A DNA stretch of 64,000 nucleotides from CAWIXB01 sp963839955 (lineage in GTDB: Bacteria > Actinomycetota > Actinomycetes > JACCUZ01): positions 620,001-684,000 of the forward strand of contig CAWIXB010000001.1 of the NCBI GenBank assembly GCA_963839955.1. Direction: 5' to 3'. The notes under the pieces were generated by a model. The model saw only the letters and a list, made by a program, of their open reading frames with translations, was not told the origin of the DNA and ran no database searches. How positions within the stretch are numbered: the stretch's first letter is position 1; each line of letters starts with the position of its first letter. The translations under genes and the position numbers were made by a program. This document shows, one piece after another, positions 8,084 to 16,396 of this stretch.

Positions 8084-8113
8084 GTTGTGGACGAATTTTC
8101 TTTTGTCCACAAC
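8084..8113. promoter_or_regulatory. Inverted repeat upstream of DUF222-HNH gene
   Basis: GTTGTGGAC (8084-8092) and GTCCACAAC (8105-8113) form a perfect 9-bp inverted repeat around a 12-nt AT-rich centre, 59 bp before the HNH gene. The AT-rich middle stands out in this high-GC background. It could be an operator, part of the promoter, or a hairpin in the leader. A related TGTGGACAACGAATTT sequence lies upstream of the second DUF222-HNH gene near 38287. Confidence 0.5.
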
Positions 8114-8171
8114 GGTTTCTGTGTGGGTGCGCGCGGACGTTTCTGTCGGTGGTGGCTTCTAGGGTCGGGGT

Positions 8172-9563
8172 ATGACAGAGGTTCTCGACCCGCCGGGGGT
8201 GGCGGCGCATCCGGCGGTGGCCGCGGCCGGTGCGGTGGGGGAGGCGATCGACGCGCTGGGCGAGGCGAATCTGTGGTCGTTGCCGGAGCGGGACCTGCTG
8301 GCGCACCGGCTGGTGCTGGAAGGGCTGGCGGCGAGGTTGGCGTCGGTGACGTTGGTGGCGACCCGGGAGATCGACGGCCGGGGTGCTGCCGAGACGCAGG
8401 GGGCGCCGTCCACGGCGGCGTGGCTGCGCGCGGGGGCGCGGGTGCATCCGGCGGCGGCGAAGGCCGAGGTGGCGCTGGCCCGGGCCCTGGACGGGGACCT
8501 GGCCGAGACTGGTGCGGCGCTGGCCCGCGGGGAGCTGTCGCGGGCGCATGCCACCGAGGTCGCGGCGGCGGTCGCCGCGCTGCCGGCGGCCGTGCCGGCG
8601 CAGACCCGGCGCGAGGCGGAGGGCTGGTTGCTGGAGCAGGCCGGGCAGTTCAACCCGGCCGAGCTCGGCCGGCTCGGCCGGCACCTCCTCGCGGTGGTTG
8701 ACCCCGACCTCGGCGAGGCGCTGGAGCGGGGCGAGATCGCCGACGCGGAGCGGGTCGGGTTCACCCTCGCGAGTGAGCGCGGTGGCGGCGCCCGGGCCAG
8801 CGGGTTCTTCGACCCCGAAGGCGCCGCCTTGCTCCGCACCGCCCTGGACGCCGTCGCCGGCCCCCGCCCCGCCATCGACGGGGTCCGTGACCAGCGCAGC
8901 CCGGCGCAACGCCGCGGCGAGGGCCTGCTCGACCTGATCCGCCTCGCACTCTCGTCACCGGACATGCCCGACGACGGCGGCGAACCAGTCACCCTCACGG
9001 TCACCACCACCACCGACACCCTCACCGCCCACCCCTCCGACACCGCGGCCGCCGGGTTGGCCGGGTTAGCCGGGTTGGCGCCGGGTGGGCAGTACGCCGG
9101 GCAGTACGCCGGGGTGCCGGCCGGGCAGTACGCCGACGGCACGGCCCTCTCCCCCGAAACCGTGCGCCGGCTCGGCTGCGACGCCTGGCTGGTCGCCGCC
9201 ACCCTCTCCGGCACCGGCGCCGTCCTCGACATCGGCCGCGCCACCCGCATCGTCCCCCGCTCCATCCGCCGCGCCCTCGCGCTACGCGACAAAGGCTGCG
9301 CGTTCCCCGGCTGCGACCGGCCCGCCGCGTGGACCCAGGCCCACCACATCCTGCACTGGGCCCGAGGTGGCGTGACCGCGCTGCACAACCTGGTGCTGCT
9401 CTGCCACCACCACCACCAAGTCGTTCACCACCACGGCTGGCGCGTGCACATCGGCGACGACGGACTTCCCGTCTTCACCCCACCCCGATGGGTGGACCCC
9501 GACCAACAACCCCGAACCAGACACTGGCGCCACACCCTCGACCACCTCCCCCAGCTCACCTGA
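8172..9563 (+). CDS. DUF222 domain HNH endonuclease (13E12-type)
   Basis: The 463-residue protein has an N-terminal alpha-helical DUF222 region (about 1-300) and a C-terminal HNH nuclease domain. The nuclease part reads DKGCAFPGCDRPAAW, QAHHILHWARGG and NLVLLCHHHHQVVHHHGWRVH; the two CxxC-like Cys and the His cluster are the metal and catalytic residues. This is the multicopy actinobacterial family related to mycobacterial 13E12 repeats. Its function is uncertain but it is suspected of selfish or mobile behaviour. A short in-frame repeat encoding GLAGLAGLA and GQYAGQYAGVPAGQYA lies at about residues 294-318 between the two domains. Confidence 0.9.
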   Translation: MTEVLDPPGVAAHPAVAAAGAVGEAIDALGEANLWSLPERDLLAHRLVLEGLAARLASVTLVATREIDGRGAAETQGAPSTAAWLRAGARVHPAAAKAEVALARALDGDLAETGAALARGELSRAHATEVAAAVAALPAAVPAQTRREAEGWLLEQAGQFNPAELGRLGRHLLAVVDPDLGEALERGEIADAERVGFTLASERGGGARASGFFDPEGAALLRTALDAVAGPRPAIDGVRDQRSPAQRRGEGLLDLIRLALSSPDMPDDGGEPVTLTVTTTTDTLTAHPSDTAAAGLAGLAGLAPGGQYAGQYAGVPAGQYADGTALSPETVRRLGCDAWLVAATLSGTGAVLDIGRATRIVPRSIRRALALRDKGCAFPGCDRPAAWTQAHHILHWARGGVTALHNLVLLCHHHHQVVHHHGWRVHIGDDGLPVFTPPRWVDPDQQPRTRHWRHTLDHLPQLT

Positions 9564-9760
9564 GGCACGACGGGGCGTCAGGATCACCTGCAGGTTCGGT
9601 CGCGCCGACGGTCGTCTGGATCACCGGCAAGGTCGGTCGCCGCCCCTCGGGTGTGGCTGCCCGGTCGCGAGGACATCCACAGACGGGCTCAACGCGCCGG
9701 TCAGTGGACCTGTGCGCCGGTCACTAGACCAAAGCACTCTGCAGTGCTCTTCTGACTCAC

Positions 9761-10240
9761 GTGGACTGGGAGCAGGCCTGGGCGACTGGAGACGTTCTGG
9801 CCGCGCTCTCGGCGCTATCCGCGGGAGCCGCGGTTCTCCTGTTGCCCAAGGGCACACACACCCACCGAGTGGTCGGGACTGTCTATGTCCTTGCACTTGT
9901 CGTCGTGAATGTGGCGGCGCTGTCGTTGCATCGTGAAGACGCGTTTGGCGTCTTCCACGCGCTGGCGGTCATCAGCCTGCTCACGATCGCTGTCGGGCTC
10001 GCACCGGTAGTCCTCGGCAAGCGATCGTCGACGGTCATCGCGACGCACGCCTATTGCATGACCTGGTGGTCCTACGCCGGGTTGTTCGCCGCAGGATGCG
10101 GGCAGCTTGCCGTGGCGGTGGGCACGGACCTTGCGGCCTGGGTTGTGCCGACGGTGATAGCCACTGTGCTGTCCCTCTGCGGCGTGTTCATCTTCACGAG
10201 AGTGCCGACCATCCTTGACCGCTTGCTGGCTGAGCCATGA
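9761..10240 (+). CDS. DUF2306-like predicted membrane protein
   Basis: A 159-residue protein with four predicted transmembrane helices (about 14-30, 40-58, 68-84 and 125-147). HTHRVVGTVYVLALVVVN and FGVFHALAVISLLTI are typical of the DUF2306 family of small membrane proteins of unknown function. The start is a GTG without a strong ribosome site. It lies alone and converges on the kinase gene, with 9 bp between the stops. Confidence 0.65.
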   Translation: MDWEQAWATGDVLAALSALSAGAAVLLLPKGTHTHRVVGTVYVLALVVVNVAALSLHREDAFGVFHALAVISLLTIAVGLAPVVLGKRSSTVIATHAYCMTWWSYAGLFAAGCGQLAVAVGTDLAAWVVPTVIATVLSLCGVFIFTRVPTILDRLLAEP

Positions 10241-10249
10241 TCGTTTGCG

Positions 10250-10708
10250 TCAGGTTTCGACCAGACGCAGCACCGTCGTCACCACCTCGTCGAGGGGAAC
10301 TGTCGTCCGTACCTCGTGATCTGCCACTTGACGCAGCAGCGGTTCGACCGCGCCGACGTCGTCACGGAAGCGACGGAGCTGCTCTGGCGACTTGCCGTAG
10401 TTGTTGTTGGTCCTGGTAGCCAGCCGTTCGAGCATGGTCTCCATCGGCGCGCTCAGCAGGACGATGACGTCGAACTGCGACCGGAACTTGCCTTGGTTCT
10501 CCTCGCAACCGGCGACGAACAGAATGTCGGCGTCCTCGCGGGACAAGAGGGCATGGATGGCGTCCTCACGCCACTGCTGCCGGCCGTCCGGCAGGGGCTC
10601 GCACCATCCGTCGTCCGTGTCGATCGCCTTGTATCCACGGGAGACCAACTCCTGGATGACGCATGACTTCCCGGTCCCCGACATGCCGGTCAGGAGGACT
10701 CGCTTCAT
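10250..10708 (-). CDS. Small P-loop kinase (AAA_18/shikimate-kinase-like)
   Basis: A 152-residue nucleotide-binding protein beginning MKRVLLTGMSGTGKSCVIQEL, a textbook Walker A (GMSGTGKS). The length, a YKAIDTDDGW segment, the strand DILFVAGCEEN and an Arg-rich lid (LERLATRTNNNYGKSPEQLRRFRDD) suggest a small-molecule or nucleoside kinase. The substrate cannot be told. The ATG overlaps the stop of the aminotransferase gene upstream (ATGA), so it is the third gene of a sulfotransferase/aminotransferase/kinase operon. Confidence 0.75.
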   Translation of the reverse strand: MKRVLLTGMSGTGKSCVIQELVSRGYKAIDTDDGWCEPLPDGRQQWREDAIHALLSREDADILFVAGCEENQGKFRSQFDVIVLLSAPMETMLERLATRTNNNYGKSPEQLRRFRDDVGAVEPLLRQVADHEVRTTVPLDEVVTTVLRLVET

Positions 10709-11613
10709 CCGGGTTCGACCACCATGGTGCCGGACGTCGCGGTGAGGTCGGCGTACGCCGAGCTGAGCCTCTCGAACACGGGGCCTGCCTTGCCCCTGCC
10801 GATCTGTCGGCCATCGAGCGCGATGACCGGCGTCAGGCCGCCCATGGTTCCGGTGACGAAGACCTCGTCGGCGTTGTAGACGTGCGTGAGCGTCCAGTCG
10901 CCCTCGCGGAGCCCGATCCCTTGCGCCGCGCAGAGCTCGACGACCGTCGCACGCGTGATGCCCTCCGGGCAGCCGCGCGTCGTAGGCGTGAGCACGTCGC
11001 CGTCCTGCACGAGAAAAACATTGGTGGCGTTGGTCTCGGCCACGAAGCCGAGGTGGTCGAGCATCAGCGCGTCGTCGGCGCCCGCGAGGTTGGCTTCGAC
11101 CTTGGCGAGGATCGACGTCAGCAGGTTGTTGTGGTGGATCTTGGGGTCGAGCGAGTCGGGCGCCGTACGACGAACGCTCGACGTGACCAGCGTGATGCCG
11201 CCGGCGTCGTAGACCGGTGACTTGTGCTCGGCAAGCACGATGAGCGTCGGACCAGCCTCGTTGAGGCGCGGGTCCATGCCGCTGGTGATCTTGACGCCAC
11301 GAGTGAGCGTCAGCCTGATGTGCACGTCGTCGTACATCTCGTTCGCGGCAAGCGTCCGGCTCACCTCCTCGATGATCGCCTCGTCGGACGGGATCGTCTC
11401 GAAGGCGAGCGCATGTGCCGATCGGCGCAGCCGGGCCAGGTGCTCGGTCAACCCGAAGATGCGCCCGTTGTGCAGGCGCAAGCCTTCCCACACGGCGTCG
11501 CCGCCCTGCACGACGGAGTCGAACGGGCTGACGCCCGCCTTGTCGCGGTGGGTCAGCCGGCCGTTGACGTTCACGACGATGTCACGGTTGCGCTCGTCGA
11601 AGGTCTGCCGCAT
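10705..11613 (-). CDS. Class IV aminotransferase (branched-chain/D-amino acid type)
   Basis: A 302-residue fold-type IV PLP enzyme related to branched-chain aminotransferases and D-amino-acid or aminodeoxychorismate lyases. The PLP lysine is K158 in SLDPKIHHNNLL, followed by LVQDGDVLTP and EVFVTGTMGGLTPV, a phosphate-binding block. Family knowledge places it in amino-group transfer between keto acids and amino acids; the substrate is open. The start has an AGGAG about 8 nt upstream. It lies 10 bp after the sulfotransferase-like gene and overlaps the kinase by 4 bp, which implies a joint pathway. Confidence 0.85.
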   Translation of the reverse strand: MRQTFDERNRDIVVNVNGRLTHRDKAGVSPFDSVVQGGDAVWEGLRLHNGRIFGLTEHLARLRRSAHALAFETIPSDEAIIEEVSRTLAANEMYDDVHIRLTLTRGVKITSGMDPRLNEAGPTLIVLAEHKSPVYDAGGITLVTSSVRRTAPDSLDPKIHHNNLLTSILAKVEANLAGADDALMLDHLGFVAETNATNVFLVQDGDVLTPTTRGCPEGITRATVVELCAAQGIGLREGDWTLTHVYNADEVFVTGTMGGLTPVIALDGRQIGRGKAGPVFERLSSAYADLTATSGTMVVEPG

Positions 11614-11623
11614 CCGTGTCTCC

Positions 11624-12361
11624 TCAGGAGGCTTCTTGGGGTCGCAGCCGGTAGGGGGCGAGGGCGTCGTAGTAGGGCTGACAGCGATCGAGCAGGGGCT
11701 CCAAGCGAGTGGGCAGCGGCTCGGCCGGCGGCACGTACGCCGTGAAGCCGGTCGAGTCCCAGACGCGGCCGTACCAGTGGGGCGCCCACACGCCGTCCGT
11801 CTCCTGCCGGCCTTGCGGCCACGACAGCATCGCCGGGTCGTAGCCGACACCCACCGCAGCGCACAGCGCCTGGAGCACCGGCTCGGTGTGCTCAAGAACG
11901 TCGCGCGCGTCGACGACCGGGCCGCCGAAGCGCTCGTACAGCTCGACCTGCTGGGGAAACCCGAGGTCCTCGAGCGTCGGCTCGCCGCGCACCTTCGCGT
12001 AGGACCGCAGCACCTCGGCCGGGTCCCGGACGAGGAACGCATGGCGCAGGGTGTCGAGACGCGACCGGTCGACCTCGGGGAGCAGGTGGTGGGTCATGTG
12101 CTTCTGGTAGAACACGGTCGCGCCAGCGGGCAGGGGGTCTGTGGTGAGCGCCCGCGCGACTTCCGCCCAGTCGGTCGGCTGGCTGCGCACCACGTCGTCG
12201 CGGCCGGGATGGTCGAGCCCGGTCGCAGCCAGGTAGTAGGCGTAGAAGGGCTCGTCGACCACGCCACAGTCGGGCCGGGCACCCCACGAGCGCATCATCG
12301 CTGTCGAGATGTTGCGCGGCCCCGACCACATCGCAACCCGCACGTCCGCCGTCGAGCTCAC
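11624..12361 (-). CDS. Sulfotransferase-like family protein
   Basis: About 245 residues. The N-terminus VRVAMWSGPRNISTAMMRSW resembles the PAPS-binding 5' phosphosulfate loop of sulfotransferases found next to branched-chain aminotransferase-like proteins. HAFLVRDPAEVLRSYAKV fits the 3' phosphate-binding region. Two starts are possible: the GTG at 12361 puts the conserved strand close to the N-terminus, while the ATG at 12385 adds eight residues. It is the first gene of a three-gene operon with the aminotransferase and kinase, and it diverges from the GrpB gene. Acceptor substrate unknown. Confidence 0.7.
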   Translation of the reverse strand: MSSTADVRVAMWSGPRNISTAMMRSWGARPDCGVVDEPFYAYYLAATGLDHPGRDDVVRSQPTDWAEVARALTTDPLPAGATVFYQKHMTHHLLPEVDRSRLDTLRHAFLVRDPAEVLRSYAKVRGEPTLEDLGFPQQVELYERFGGPVVDARDVLEHTEPVLQALCAAVGVGYDPAMLSWPQGRQETDGVWAPHWYGRVWDSTGFTAYVPPAEPLPTRLEPLLDRCQPYYDALAPYRLRPQEAS

Positions 12362-12410
12362 CCGAGCACCGTAGACGACGCCCATGACCACCTCGAGTTG
12401 GATGGGCGTC

Positions 12411-13184
12411 ATGACGACGCTCGACGACCTGCTGCGCGAGGCCGGGATGGGCGACGCCGACGGCGACCCACTCGTCGTGTGGCGCGAGCTGCGACGGCGC
12501 CTCGGAGACCGCGTGGCGGTGATCGAGCTCTACGGGCTCGCGGGCCGGGCCCGCGGGCTGTCGCCACACGAAGTCCCGCGGAACGAGCGGCTGGCACTGT
12601 CGGAGGCGATCCTTCCGGTCCTCTACCCCGGCCACGAGAGCACGCCGGGCAGCCGCAGGGACGACGGGATCGAGATCGTGGCCTACGACGAGTCGTGGCC
12701 CGCTCGCTTCGAGCGGTGGAGAGACCGCGTCGTCGAGGCGCTCGGTCCAGTGGCCCGGCGAGTCGAGCACGTCGGGTCGACAGCCGTTCCCGGGCTGCCG
12801 GCGAAGCCGGTCATCGACGTGCAGATCAGCGTCACGGATGAGAGCGACGAGGGCCTCTACGTACCTGCGCTCGAGTCGATCGGCCTGCAGCTGCGCAGCC
12901 GCGACGACCGCCATCACTACTTCCGGCCGTTCGCCAGCCGCCCGCGCGACGTCCATGTCCACGTCTGCTCCGTGGGCGGCAGCTGGGAGCGCGACCACCT
13001 GCTCTTTCGCGACTTCCTGCGTGCCGACACCGCCGCGCGCCACGACTACGCCCGCGCCAAGGACGAGGCCGCGCGGTGGTGGTCAGACGACCGCATCGCC
13101 TACACCGAGGCGAAGGGGACGGTCATCCGCCGGTTGCTCCGCGAGGGCGGGGACTGGTCGGTCAACTCGGGGGAGGGGCAGTGA
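12411..13184 (+). CDS. GrpB family protein (UPF0157) with N-terminal extension
   Basis: The last 175 residues (from about 80) match the GrpB/UPF0157 family, a nucleotidyltransferase-like fold of unknown activity. The pattern is EIVAYDESWPARFERWRDR, RVEHVGSTAVPGLPAKPVIDVQI, HHYFRPF and VHVHVCSVGG, plus DYARAKDEAA. Residues 1-80 form a separate helical part (TTLDDLLREAGM, WRELRRRLGDRVAVIELYG) not normally in GrpB. The 3' end overlaps the convergent MFS gene by 23 bp. Confidence 0.8.
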   Translation: MTTLDDLLREAGMGDADGDPLVVWRELRRRLGDRVAVIELYGLAGRARGLSPHEVPRNERLALSEAILPVLYPGHESTPGSRRDDGIEIVAYDESWPARFERWRDRVVEALGPVARRVEHVGSTAVPGLPAKPVIDVQISVTDESDEGLYVPALESIGLQLRSRDDRHHYFRPFASRPRDVHVHVCSVGGSWERDHLLFRDFLRADTAARHDYARAKDEAARWWSDDRIAYTEAKGTVIRRLLREGGDWSVNSGEGQ

Positions 13185-14394
13185 CCGCCGCCTCGTCGGG
13201 CTCCTGCCGATGGCGGGTCTCCCGGGACACCAGCGTCACAAAGAACCCGAGAGCAAGAACGCCCGCGGTCGCGGCGAACGCGGCGTTGAACGAGTACTGG
13301 TCGGCCAGCCAGCCGGCCAGCAGCGGACCGGTGACCGCCCCGAGGTCGGCCGCCATGCCGAACGCTGCGACGACCGTGCCGCCGCGACCCTTCACCACGT
13401 CGCCGACGGCCGCGCTCGGCGCGACGCTGAGGAACGCCGACCCGAGCCCGAACAGCGCCATCGCCACCAGGTAGACCGGCAGGTTCTCGACGATCGCGAT
13501 GAGCGCCATGCTGGCCGAGGCGACGACGCCGCCGATGAGCATCGCCGGCCGGCGCCCGGTCGTGTCGGTGAAGCGCCCGGCCGGCAGCAGCAACAGACCC
13601 TGGAAAGCGGCCGAGACGAAGAAGCCGATGCCCGTCCAGGTGTCCGATCGAAGGAGCCCCTCGGTGACGAAGAGCGGGATCAACGAGGCCCGCACCCCGA
13701 ACAGGCCCCAGCCCACCCCGAAGTTCGAGACCAGCGCCGCGCGGTACCCCGACACCCGCAGCGCCTGCGGCAGCGTCGTACGCGTGGACGCACCCGGGCC
13801 GCCCGCGTCATCCAGCTTCTCGTGCAGCCGCGCCTTGGTGAGGAACAGCATGCCGATGGCGCCGGCCACGGCGAGCGTCCCGGCGTAGACGAAGAACGGT
13901 GCGCGCACCGATGCCTCGGTCAGCGGCCCGCCGAACGCCGGCCCGCAGATCGTGCCGAGCAGGAATCCCGACTGCCACATGCCGGTCGCGCGGCCGCGCT
14001 GGTCGGCGTCGACGACGCGCAGCAGCAGCGAGACGGCCGACACGGTGAACATCGCCGACCCGACGCCGCCGATACCGCGCAGCACGAGCAGCTGGTTGTA
14101 CGACTGCGCCAGTCCGGCCAGTGCGCTGCTCACCGCGACGATGCCGATGCCGGTCGCGAGCACGATCCGTTCGCCGATGCGGTCGACCAGCCGTCCGCTG
14201 CCCAGTGCAGACACGAGTCGCATGAACGCGAAGGCCGAGATCACCCCGCCGGCCGCGGTGCGCCCCACACCGAACTCGCGGGCGAACACCGGGATCGCGG
14301 GTGCGACGACGCCGAAGCCGACCGCGACCGCGAAGGCCACCGCGGTGAGCACCGCCACCTCGCGCGGCAGCCCCGCGAACAGTCGCGCTCTCAC
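13162..14394 (-). CDS. Major facilitator superfamily transporter
   Basis: A 410-residue protein with about twelve hydrophobic helices in two halves. The loop 2-3 motif is GSGRLVDRIGERIVLATG and the second half carries GRFTDTTGRRPAMLIGG, both standard MFS signatures of drug/H+ antiporter type. Substrate unknown. The GTG start is 10 bp after the VWA gene stop, so it is probably the last gene of an AAA-VWA-MFS operon. It converges on and overlaps the GrpB gene. Confidence 0.85.
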   Translation of the reverse strand: MRARLFAGLPREVAVLTAVAFAVAVGFGVVAPAIPVFAREFGVGRTAAGGVISAFAFMRLVSALGSGRLVDRIGERIVLATGIGIVAVSSALAGLAQSYNQLLVLRGIGGVGSAMFTVSAVSLLLRVVDADQRGRATGMWQSGFLLGTICGPAFGGPLTEASVRAPFFVYAGTLAVAGAIGMLFLTKARLHEKLDDAGGPGASTRTTLPQALRVSGYRAALVSNFGVGWGLFGVRASLIPLFVTEGLLRSDTWTGIGFFVSAAFQGLLLLPAGRFTDTTGRRPAMLIGGVVASASMALIAIVENLPVYLVAMALFGLGSAFLSVAPSAAVGDVVKGRGGTVVAAFGMAADLGAVTGPLLAGWLADQYSFNAAFAATAGVLALGFFVTLVSRETRHRQEPDEAAVTAPPPS

Positions 14395-14404
14395 TGGACG
14401 GAGA

Positions 14405-16396
14405 TTAGCCCGCGCGCCCGCGTGCCCGGCGCCCGGCCCGGCTGCGCAGGTAGTCGCTGACGACGTACTGCCCGAGGCGACGAGGGTCGGGCATGAACAC
14501 CCGCCCCCCGTTGCGGCGCGCGAGATCCTGCACGAACGTCGTCAGCCTGGGGTCGTCGTCGAGCTGGAAGACGTTGATGGTGGCGCCACGGCGGGTCATC
14601 CGGTCGACCTCGGCCACCGTGAGCGCAATCGTCTCGGGCTCCGGAGGCCAGGCGAACCACGGCGCGCCGCCGGGGAGCAGGTGTGCGGTCGGCTCGCCGT
14701 CGGTGACGACAAGCACGAGCGGCTCCGACTCGGGATGCTTGTCGAGGAAGCGCCCGGCGAGCATCAGGGCGTGCTGCAGGTTGGTGCCCTGCACGTAGTC
14801 GGACTCGAGCGCGGCCAGCTCGCCCGCATGCAGTTCGCGCGCGTACGCCGAGAAACCGACGATCTGCAACGCGTCCTGGGGAAACTGTCCGCTGACCAAC
14901 GAGTGCAACGCCAGTGCCGTCGCCTTCGCCACACCCCATGTGTCGCGCAACACCATCGAGTACGAGAGATCGACGAGCAGGCTCACCGCCGCCGACGTAC
15001 GCCGTTCGGTCTCGGCGACCTCGAAGTCGCCGGCCTCCAGCCGCACCCGCCCCGACGACGGCACGACGCGCCCTCGGCGTACGGCGTTGGTCAGCGTCCG
15101 CACCACGTCGAGCGGCTGCTCGTCGCCGAAGTGCCACGGCCGGCTCGACCCGGTCAGCTCGCCGGCCTGGCCCGCGTCGTGTATGTCATGGTCACCGGAC
15201 CGCGTCGCCTCGAGATCGGCGAACACCCGCCGCAGCGCGGTCTGACCGAGCCGTCGGATCGCACGCGGCGTGAGGTCGAGCCGGTCGCCCTGCCGAGTCA
15301 CGAAGCCCTGGGCCTCCAGCTCACGCTCGAGTCGACGCAGGTCGCGCAGCTCGTCGCCGGCACTGCGCCCCAGCGCGCGGCGGACGGCCTCCTCGTCGAT
15401 GTCCTCGAGGCTCGCGCCGGGATAGTTCTGCCCGAGCGCCGACTCGAGCTCCTCCAGCTCGGCGATCTCCTGCAGCGCGCTCGTGGCGTCACCGGCACCG
15501 AGCGGCTCGTCACCGGTCATCCGCTCGCGGGAGCGCCAGTCGAGGTCGGGGCGGCGCGAGCGCAGCGCGTCGGAGAGCTGTTGCATCTCGCGTGCCAGGT
15601 CCATGTCCTCCAGCGCGCCGGCCATCAACGCCGCCAGCTCGTCGCGCTGCTGGGGCGAGAGCGAGCGCATCATCCGCTCCGCGGCCGCAGCGCGACGGGC
15701 GAGCGAGTCGACGAGCTCTTCGAGGTTGCGCGGGTTGTCGGGGAACATCGCGCCGTGGCGCGACATGAACCGATTGAACTGCTCCTGCGTGTGCTCGCCG
15801 CGCTTGTCGGCGTCGAGCATCGCGTTGAGATCGGCGAGCATGTCCTTGACCCGTTGCATCGCCTCCGGGTCGGGGTCCTCCAGCGCCTGCTTCATGCCGC
15901 GGAACTGCGTGTCGAGCACCTCGCGCTTGAGCAGCTCGCGGATCTGCTCGTAGGTCGCGCGTGCCTCTGCCGACCGCCAGTCGTAGTCGGCCAGGTCGCG
16001 CACCGCGCGGGCGGTGTCCCTGGGCAGCGCGTCCAGCGACGTCTCGCGGAAGCGCGCGTCGTCGGACGGGTCAGGGAAGAGAGCGGCGCGCTCCTGCCCC
16101 ACCGCGGTGTCGAGCAGGCGGCGGACCTCGTCGAGCGTGCCGTCCATCCGACCGCTCTCGCGGAGGTTGCGTCGCTGCTCGCGGATGCGCCGCATCATGT
16201 CGTCGAGCCCGCGCGCGCGGTCGACCCCCTTGCGCAGCAGGCGGCGCAGCGCGTCCTGCGGTGTCGACCCGGCGAGGACGTCGTCGCCGAGCTCGTCGAG
16301 AGCGCGGCGCACGTCGTACGGCGGTGCAAGGGGGTCGGGCCCGTCGTGCCAGGCGCCGTACCGGTAGCGACCTGGCCCGTCGTCGCGTCGGGCCAT
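14405..16396 (-). CDS. VWA domain-containing protein, partner of AAA ATPase
   Basis: A 663-residue soluble protein. Roughly 1-430 is a charged helical region rich in Arg, Glu and Leu. The C-terminal von Willebrand A domain starts at LLVDLSYSMVLRDT (a MIDAS DxSxS motif) and continues with SDYVQGTNLQHALMLAGRFL and LVLVVTDGEPTAHL. VWA proteins of this type work with MoxR/chelatase-like AAA ATPases as metal-dependent chaperone or insertase pairs. The ATG at 16396 overlaps the ATPase stop (TGATG), so the two are coupled. Confidence 0.85.
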   Translation of the reverse strand: MARRDDGPGRYRYGAWHDGPDPLAPPYDVRRALDELGDDVLAGSTPQDALRRLLRKGVDRARGLDDMMRRIREQRRNLRESGRMDGTLDEVRRLLDTAVGQERAALFPDPSDDARFRETSLDALPRDTARAVRDLADYDWRSAEARATYEQIRELLKREVLDTQFRGMKQALEDPDPEAMQRVKDMLADLNAMLDADKRGEHTQEQFNRFMSRHGAMFPDNPRNLEELVDSLARRAAAAERMMRSLSPQQRDELAALMAGALEDMDLAREMQQLSDALRSRRPDLDWRSRERMTGDEPLGAGDATSALQEIAELEELESALGQNYPGASLEDIDEEAVRRALGRSAGDELRDLRRLERELEAQGFVTRQGDRLDLTPRAIRRLGQTALRRVFADLEATRSGDHDIHDAGQAGELTGSSRPWHFGDEQPLDVVRTLTNAVRRGRVVPSSGRVRLEAGDFEVAETERRTSAAVSLLVDLSYSMVLRDTWGVAKATALALHSLVSGQFPQDALQIVGFSAYARELHAGELAALESDYVQGTNLQHALMLAGRFLDKHPESEPLVLVVTDGEPTAHLLPGGAPWFAWPPEPETIALTVAEVDRMTRRGATINVFQLDDDPRLTTFVQDLARRNGGRVFMPDPRRLGQYVVSDYLRSRAGRRARGRAG

